Positions 63,557-64,000 of a stretch of 64,000 nucleotides of DNA are shown in pieces; the first letter of the stretch is position 1, and each line of letters begins with the position of its first letter. Both the position numbers and the translations under genes were made by a program. Origin of the DNA: [Clostridium] aerotolerans DSM 5434 (GTDB lineage: Bacteria; Bacillota; Clostridia; Lachnospirales; Lachnospiraceae). The DNA lies in the NCBI RefSeq assembly GCF_000687555.1, contig NZ_JHWJ01000005.1, forward strand, positions 248,001 to 312,000, read 5' to 3'. Below the pieces are notes generated by a model. It was not told the DNA's origin. It searched no databases and saw nothing but the letters and a program-made list of their open reading frames with translations.

Positions 63557-64000
63557 CTAAAGGCGAACTTTGCTGCCTTTTCCATCTCGCTTACCTGCTT
63601 TCAGCCGGTTTAAGTGAACCTCTTTTTCTTTGTAACGAATCACAGGATCTTCTCCCAGAAGATACACAGCTTCCAGTTCCTCTCCCGGAGACAGCTTAAT
63701 TCCCCGGACACCCCTGGCATTCTTTTTCATCTCAGATATTTCTTCCACACGGAAGCGCAGGAAAATACCTGCTGATGTCTGGAGTACCACATCCTGCTGT
63801 TCATTTAAAAGCTGTATGCTGATAACGGAATCATCGTCCTGAAGCTTTGTTGCAGCTACCATTCGGTTATTGGTCTCAAACTCTTCTCCTGGAACAAGCT
63901 TAATAAGAGCCTGTTTCGTTGCAAACAGGAATTTATGCCCCTTTAATCCTTCCGCATGACATAAGTATATGATTTGTTCCCTTGTCCCGTCAAACTTGCT
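63557..64000 (-). CDS. Type II topoisomerase subunit A, C-terminal part (GyrA/ParC)
   Basis: The last 147 residues of a GyrA/ParC homologue whose start lies beyond the right edge. Beta-pinwheel blades are visible: FLFATKQALIKLVPGEEF, VVLQTSAGIFLRFRVEEI and the ARGVRGIKLSPGEELEAVYLL repeat. The end GKRDGKGSKVRL is basic. The GyrA box is not within this portion, so gyrase and topoisomerase IV cannot be told apart. Confidence 0.88.
   Translation of the reverse strand, partial: SKFDGTREQIIYLCHAEGLKGHKFLFATKQALIKLVPGEEFETNNRMVAATKLQDDDSVISIQLLNEQQDVVLQTSAGIFLRFRVEEISEMKKNARGVRGIKLSPGEELEAVYLLGEDPVIRYKEKEVHLNRLKAGKRDGKGSKVRL

Noticed and set aside
1-64000. CRISPR arrays, prophage or insertion sequences
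   Set aside because: No regular repeat-spacer pattern, transposase, integrase or phage structural gene was found on either strand.

Overview
The window looks like chromosomal DNA of a low- to mid-GC anaerobic Firmicute of the family Lachnospiraceae, most likely the Clostridium saccharolyticum / Lacrimispora group. This rests on gene content: a sufCBDSU iron-sulfur operon, PduL plus AckA for acetate formation, a TmcAL homologue, a DUF711 (PFL-like) and ACT-domain pair, many AraC-regulated sugar loci, and strong GGAGG ribosome sites. The genus is inference; no rRNA gene is present. I saw no CRISPR array, phage or insertion sequence.

Layout. 1-5.6 kb: end of a YczE-like membrane protein, then an AraC-controlled operon of three redox enzymes (old-yellow-enzyme reductase, SDR, FAD flavoprotein). 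5.7-12.4 kb: a ribose/deoxyribose operon, rbsR-deoC-rbsKDACB, with two LacI-type operators, one of them a 36-bp perfect palindrome. 12.4-17.3 kb: a fructose-family PTS operon (IIB, IIC, class II aldolase, PRD regulator, IIA). 17.4-22.4 kb: sufCBDSU. 22.5-24 kb: a sodium-pump decarboxylase beta subunit with a 53-residue gamma-like partner behind a leader holding a terminator hairpin. 24-31.4 kb: a sugar ABC transporter, an AraC regulator, a GH43 glycosidase and a sialate/xylan O-acetylesterase. 31.6-35.7 kb: rpmF, yceD, ackA, pduL and tmcAL. 35.7-44.2 kb: Nudix, MIF-like, methyltransferase, DUF711, ACT, MBL, coaE, polA, a zinc-finger membrane protein and tRNA-Leu(CAA).

44.2-51.6 kb is the most unusual region. 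One strand carries an AraC regulator, a siderophore/tetrapyrrole-type binding lipoprotein, two FecCD permeases without an ATPase gene, and then a NifH-like reductase with NifE-like and NifN-like proteins. Cysteine placement (three in the NifE-like subunit, one in the NifN-like subunit, none at the FeMo-cofactor position) points to a NifEN/DPOR-type [4Fe-4S] reductase and not to a nitrogenase. The likely job is reduction of a metal complex or macrocycle imported by the adjoining transporter.

51.7-64 kb: a lipoprotein, uraA-upp pyrimidine salvage, a MarR gene and an MFS exporter, topB with a left-handed beta-helix protein, a YbaK deacylase, an EamA transporter, galM, asd and the end of a type II topoisomerase A subunit. 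A second oddity is DNA polymerase I: its N-terminal 5' nuclease domain lacks several metal-binding acids and the arch, and its 3' exonuclease domain is also degenerate, so the enzyme may be a pure polymerase.

Most starts were set by a ribosome site 5-10 bases upstream, which often shortens the longest open frame.
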